NCBI GenBank assembly: GCA_934691625.1 | Contig: CAKUTA010000006.1 | Span: forward strand, 1 to 64,000 | DNA length: 64,000 bases | DNA from: an uncultured Bacteroidales bacterium | GTDB lineage: Bacteria > Bacteroidota > Bacteroidia > Bacteroidales > UBA932 | Direction: 5' to 3' | Part shown: positions 61,999 to 64,000 of the stretch, piece by piece | Layout of the letters: the number at the start of each line of letters is the position of its first letter | Numbering within the stretch: position 1 is the first letter of the stretch | Notes under the pieces: generated by a model | The model's database searches: none | Told to the model about the DNA's origin: nothing | What the model saw: the letters and a program-made list of their open reading frames with translations, nothing else | Program-made: the position numbers and the translations under genes

Positions 61999-64000
61999 AT
62001 GACCAGAAAGAATTTCAAGGCGACAGGAATGGGATGCGCAGGTTGCGCCGCCCGTATCAATACAGTGCTCAACGAGCAGCCAGGAGTCAAGGAAGCTTCA
62101 GTCAGCTTCGTGTCAGGAAGGGCAACGGTAGAATTCGATGAACAGCAATGCAGCACAGGCTCATTGATAAAAGCTGTGGAGGATGCCGGATATGGCCTCG
62201 TACCGGAAGTGGACGAAGATGAAGACGATGCGGAAGAACTGGAGCAGAGGAGGCATAAGACATTGATAATTAAGACATCCATTGCGACAGCATTGTCCCT
62301 GGCGATAATGGTGACAGGCATGCTTCCGGGTGACCGTAGCGGTATCGCGATGTGGATTCTCGCCACCCCTGCGGTATTCTGGTGCGGCGGCAAATTCTTT
62401 TCCAACGCCTGGAAACAGCTGAAGCACGGCATGTGCAGCATGGACTCCCTCGTGGCGCTGAGCACAGGAGTTTCGTACATGTTCAGCCTGTTCAACCTGG
62501 CATTTCCCGCGTTCTGGACGAGCAAAGGCATTGAGCCTCACCTTTATTTCGAGGCATCAGCGATGGTAGTCACATTCGTGCTTGCCGGCAAGCTCCTGGA
62601 AAACAAGGCGAAGCGCCAGACGACCTCGGCGGTCAGGACGCTCATCGGGCTCAAGCCGGACAAAGTGACATTGATCAGCGGAAGCGTGGAGAAAATCGTG
62701 GATGCGGAAACCATAGTGCCTGGCGACATTATCCTAGCGCATCCCGGAGAACGCATTGCGGTGGACGGCATTGTCACGGAAGGAAGCACATACATTGACG
62801 AAAGCATGCTCACAGGCGAGCCAGTACCCACATTCAAGGAAGCCGGGGCCAAGGTTTTCACAGGCACTATCAATCAGAACGGCAGCATCAGGTATAGGGC
62901 AAAGGAGGTCGGAGAGAAGACGATGCTGTCCAGGATAATACAGATGACCAGGCATGCACAGGACAGCAAGGCCCCGATACAGCGGACTGTGGACAAGGTT
63001 GCGTCCGTATTTGTTCCGGCAATAATTCTGATATCCATAATAAGCTTCATTGCCTGGCTCATCCTGGATCCCGCCAACGGGTTCACACATGGGTTCCTCG
63101 CTGCCGTGACAGTACTGGTAATTGCCTGCCCGTGCGCCTTGGGGCTTGCAACTCCGACCGCAATAACGGTCGGCATCGGCCTCGGCGCTGAAAACGGCAT
63201 ATTGATCAAGGATGCGGAGTGCCTGGAAAGAGCCGCGTCCATCAAGGCGGCAGTCCTGGACAAGACCGGAACGCTGACGGAGGGGCATCCGGAGGTCCGC
63301 GAGGCGCTTTTCGCCGACGAGGGGCACAAGGAATCTGCGCTCAACAGGCTGGCAAGTCTCGAGTCAATGTCGGAGCACCCCCTGTCAGGAGCTGTCGTGG
63401 AATACGCCAAAGGTCAATGCAGGCAGCTCATCCCTGTAAAAGTCAATGATTTCCAGACGGTTCCAGGACTCGGCATCAACGGTTCGGAAGTTCTGCCTGA
63501 CGGCAGCGAGGTCAAGGTCAATGCAGGCTCCTCTAGATATATGACAATGCTTGGGGTCAATATTCCTTCTGCATTGTCCGATAACGCCGGCAGAATGGCA
63601 GGGACTGTCATCTGGTTTGCTGAAGATGGAGAAGCTACGGCGGTTCTTTCCGTGTCTGACACCGTAAGGGAGACGGCAAAGGAAGGCATTGACCTGCTGA
63701 AAGATATGGGCATAGAGACCTACATTCTTACTGGCGACAGCAAGGCTGCAGCGGAGAGCGTGGCAGGCGAGCTAGGAGTAAGCGGTCTGCGGGCGGAGGC
63801 ATTGCCATCGGACAAGCTGGAGTTCATACGAGGTCTGCAGGAGCATGGCGTCAGGACAGCTATGGTCGGGGACGGAATCAACGACAGCGCAGCCCTGGCG
63901 CAGGCAGATCTCGGGATAGCGATGGGGAAAGGAAGCGACATCGCGATGGAGTCCGCAGGCATCACCCTGACATGCCCCGATCTCAGGAAAGTGGCCGGTG
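61999..64000 (+). CDS. copA: Copper-translocating P-type ATPase, 3' truncated by window
   Basis: First 667 residues of a P1B-type ATPase that exports Cu(I) to the periplasm; the gene continues beyond the right edge. An N-terminal heavy-metal domain has GMGCAGCAARINTVL (Cys13, Cys16), followed by an acidic linker (EVDEDEDDAEELE). Membrane region with the ion-site motif ACPCALGLATPTA (CPC 377-379), actuator motif SMLTGEP, phosphorylation site DKTGTLTEG (Asp421), HP locus SEHPLSGA and hinge MVGDGINDSAALA (~624). Start ATG 61999 follows a -7 box at 61976. Because it is open at the window edge, its length and possible partner genes are unseen. Confidence 0.95.
   Translation, partial: MTRKNFKATGMGCAGCAARINTVLNEQPGVKEASVSFVSGRATVEFDEQQCSTGSLIKAVEDAGYGLVPEVDEDEDDAEELEQRRHKTLIIKTSIATALSLAIMVTGMLPGDRSGIAMWILATPAVFWCGGKFFSNAWKQLKHGMCSMDSLVALSTGVSYMFSLFNLAFPAFWTSKGIEPHLYFEASAMVVTFVLAGKLLENKAKRQTTSAVRTLIGLKPDKVTLISGSVEKIVDAETIVPGDIILAHPGERIAVDGIVTEGSTYIDESMLTGEPVPTFKEAGAKVFTGTINQNGSIRYRAKEVGEKTMLSRIIQMTRHAQDSKAPIQRTVDKVASVFVPAIILISIISFIAWLILDPANGFTHGFLAAVTVLVIACPCALGLATPTAITVGIGLGAENGILIKDAECLERAASIKAAVLDKTGTLTEGHPEVREALFADEGHKESALNRLASLESMSEHPLSGAVVEYAKGQCRQLIPVKVNDFQTVPGLGINGSEVLPDGSEVKVNAGSSRYMTMLGVNIPSALSDNAGRMAGTVIWFAEDGEATAVLSVSDTVRETAKEGIDLLKDMGIETYILTGDSKAAAESVAGELGVSGLRAEALPSDKLEFIRGLQEHGVRTAMVGDGINDSAALAQADLGIAMGKGSDIAMESAGITLTCPDLRKVAG

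Noticed and set aside
61770..62141. 123-codon plus-strand frame before copA
   Set aside because: Its 3' part overlaps copA out of frame and its 5' part crosses the structured segment and the promoter.
61836..62531. 231-codon minus-strand frame
   Set aside because: Antisense to the N-terminal half of copA, which has all P-type ATPase motifs in its own frame.
1..64000. CRISPR array, insertion sequence or prophage
   Set aside because: No regularly spaced repeat array, no transposase, integrase or phage structural gene was found on either strand.

Overview
The window looks like a chromosomal segment of an anaerobic, probably gut-associated member of the Bacteroidales (Bacteroidetes). The reasons are a SusC/SusD pair with a polysaccharide-utilization-type locus, Bacteroidetes-specific housekeeping families (DUF5606, DUF3276, DUF5107), split gcvPA/gcvPB, many Cys-anchored lipoproteins, weak Shine-Dalgarno sequences, and recurrent promoters of the Bacteroidetes form TTTG-N19-21-TAnnTTTG. 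I cannot name the genus from sequence alone.

Left part (1-5,050). The first ~720 bases hold decayed, AT-rich gene remnants behind a good minus-strand promoter. Then come trmD, an 880-base gene-poor stretch with three ATTGATnATCAAT palindromes and a GC-rich chain of hairpins, a glutaminyl cyclase lipoprotein and pyrG.

Centre-left (5,000-27,600). One 22.5-kb, 11-gene, single-strand locus runs leftward from a well-formed promoter at 27,563-27,595 to a strong terminator at 5,003-5,043. In order of transcription it encodes two Asp-box (sialidase-superfamily) propellers, a transmembrane propeller regulator ending directly in an AraC-type DNA-binding domain, a GLUG/beta-helix lipoprotein, SusC, SusD, a BACON/DUF5689 lipoprotein, a 54-aa peptide with a G9 tract, a second GLUG lipoprotein, a DUF5107-TPR protein and a GH5-like glycosidase. 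Three lipoproteins share one fimbrillin-like N-terminal module joined to different C-termini. This is a sensing, binding, import and degradation system for an unidentified glycan and is the most interesting part of the window.

Middle (27,650-48,000). Two membrane acyltransferases, a PIF1-like helicase with a C-terminal HRDC domain, a lipoprotein nitroreductase, queD, RNase P RNA (minus strand), the glpABC anaerobic glycerol-3-phosphate dehydrogenase operon, an SGNH hydrolase, a membrane LytTR regulator, a lipoprotein, then the leftward housekeeping cluster nusB-yajC-ybbR-coaE-DUF5606-rimO. Rightward come DUF3276, an MTA/SAH-deaminase-like amidohydrolase, purine nucleoside phosphorylase and nadE.

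Right part (50,100-64,000). A leftward glycine-cleavage operon carries, after a tandem-SUMF1 lipoprotein gene, lplA, gcvT, gcvH, gcvPA, gcvPB and lpdA: the whole glycine decarboxylase system plus the ligase that lipoylates it. It is followed by a uracil-DNA-glycosylase-like gene, an RluA-type pseudouridine synthase, a GNAT acetyltransferase, tRNA-Ala(TGC), and the start of a copper P-type ATPase that runs off the right edge.

Non-coding signals stand out. A 63-70 bp intergenic repeat with a conserved inverted-repeat end occurs three times (33,324; 59,263; 61,744) at identical length. A separate 29-bp exact repeat joins the PUL interior (6,244) with the rluA upstream region (59,444).
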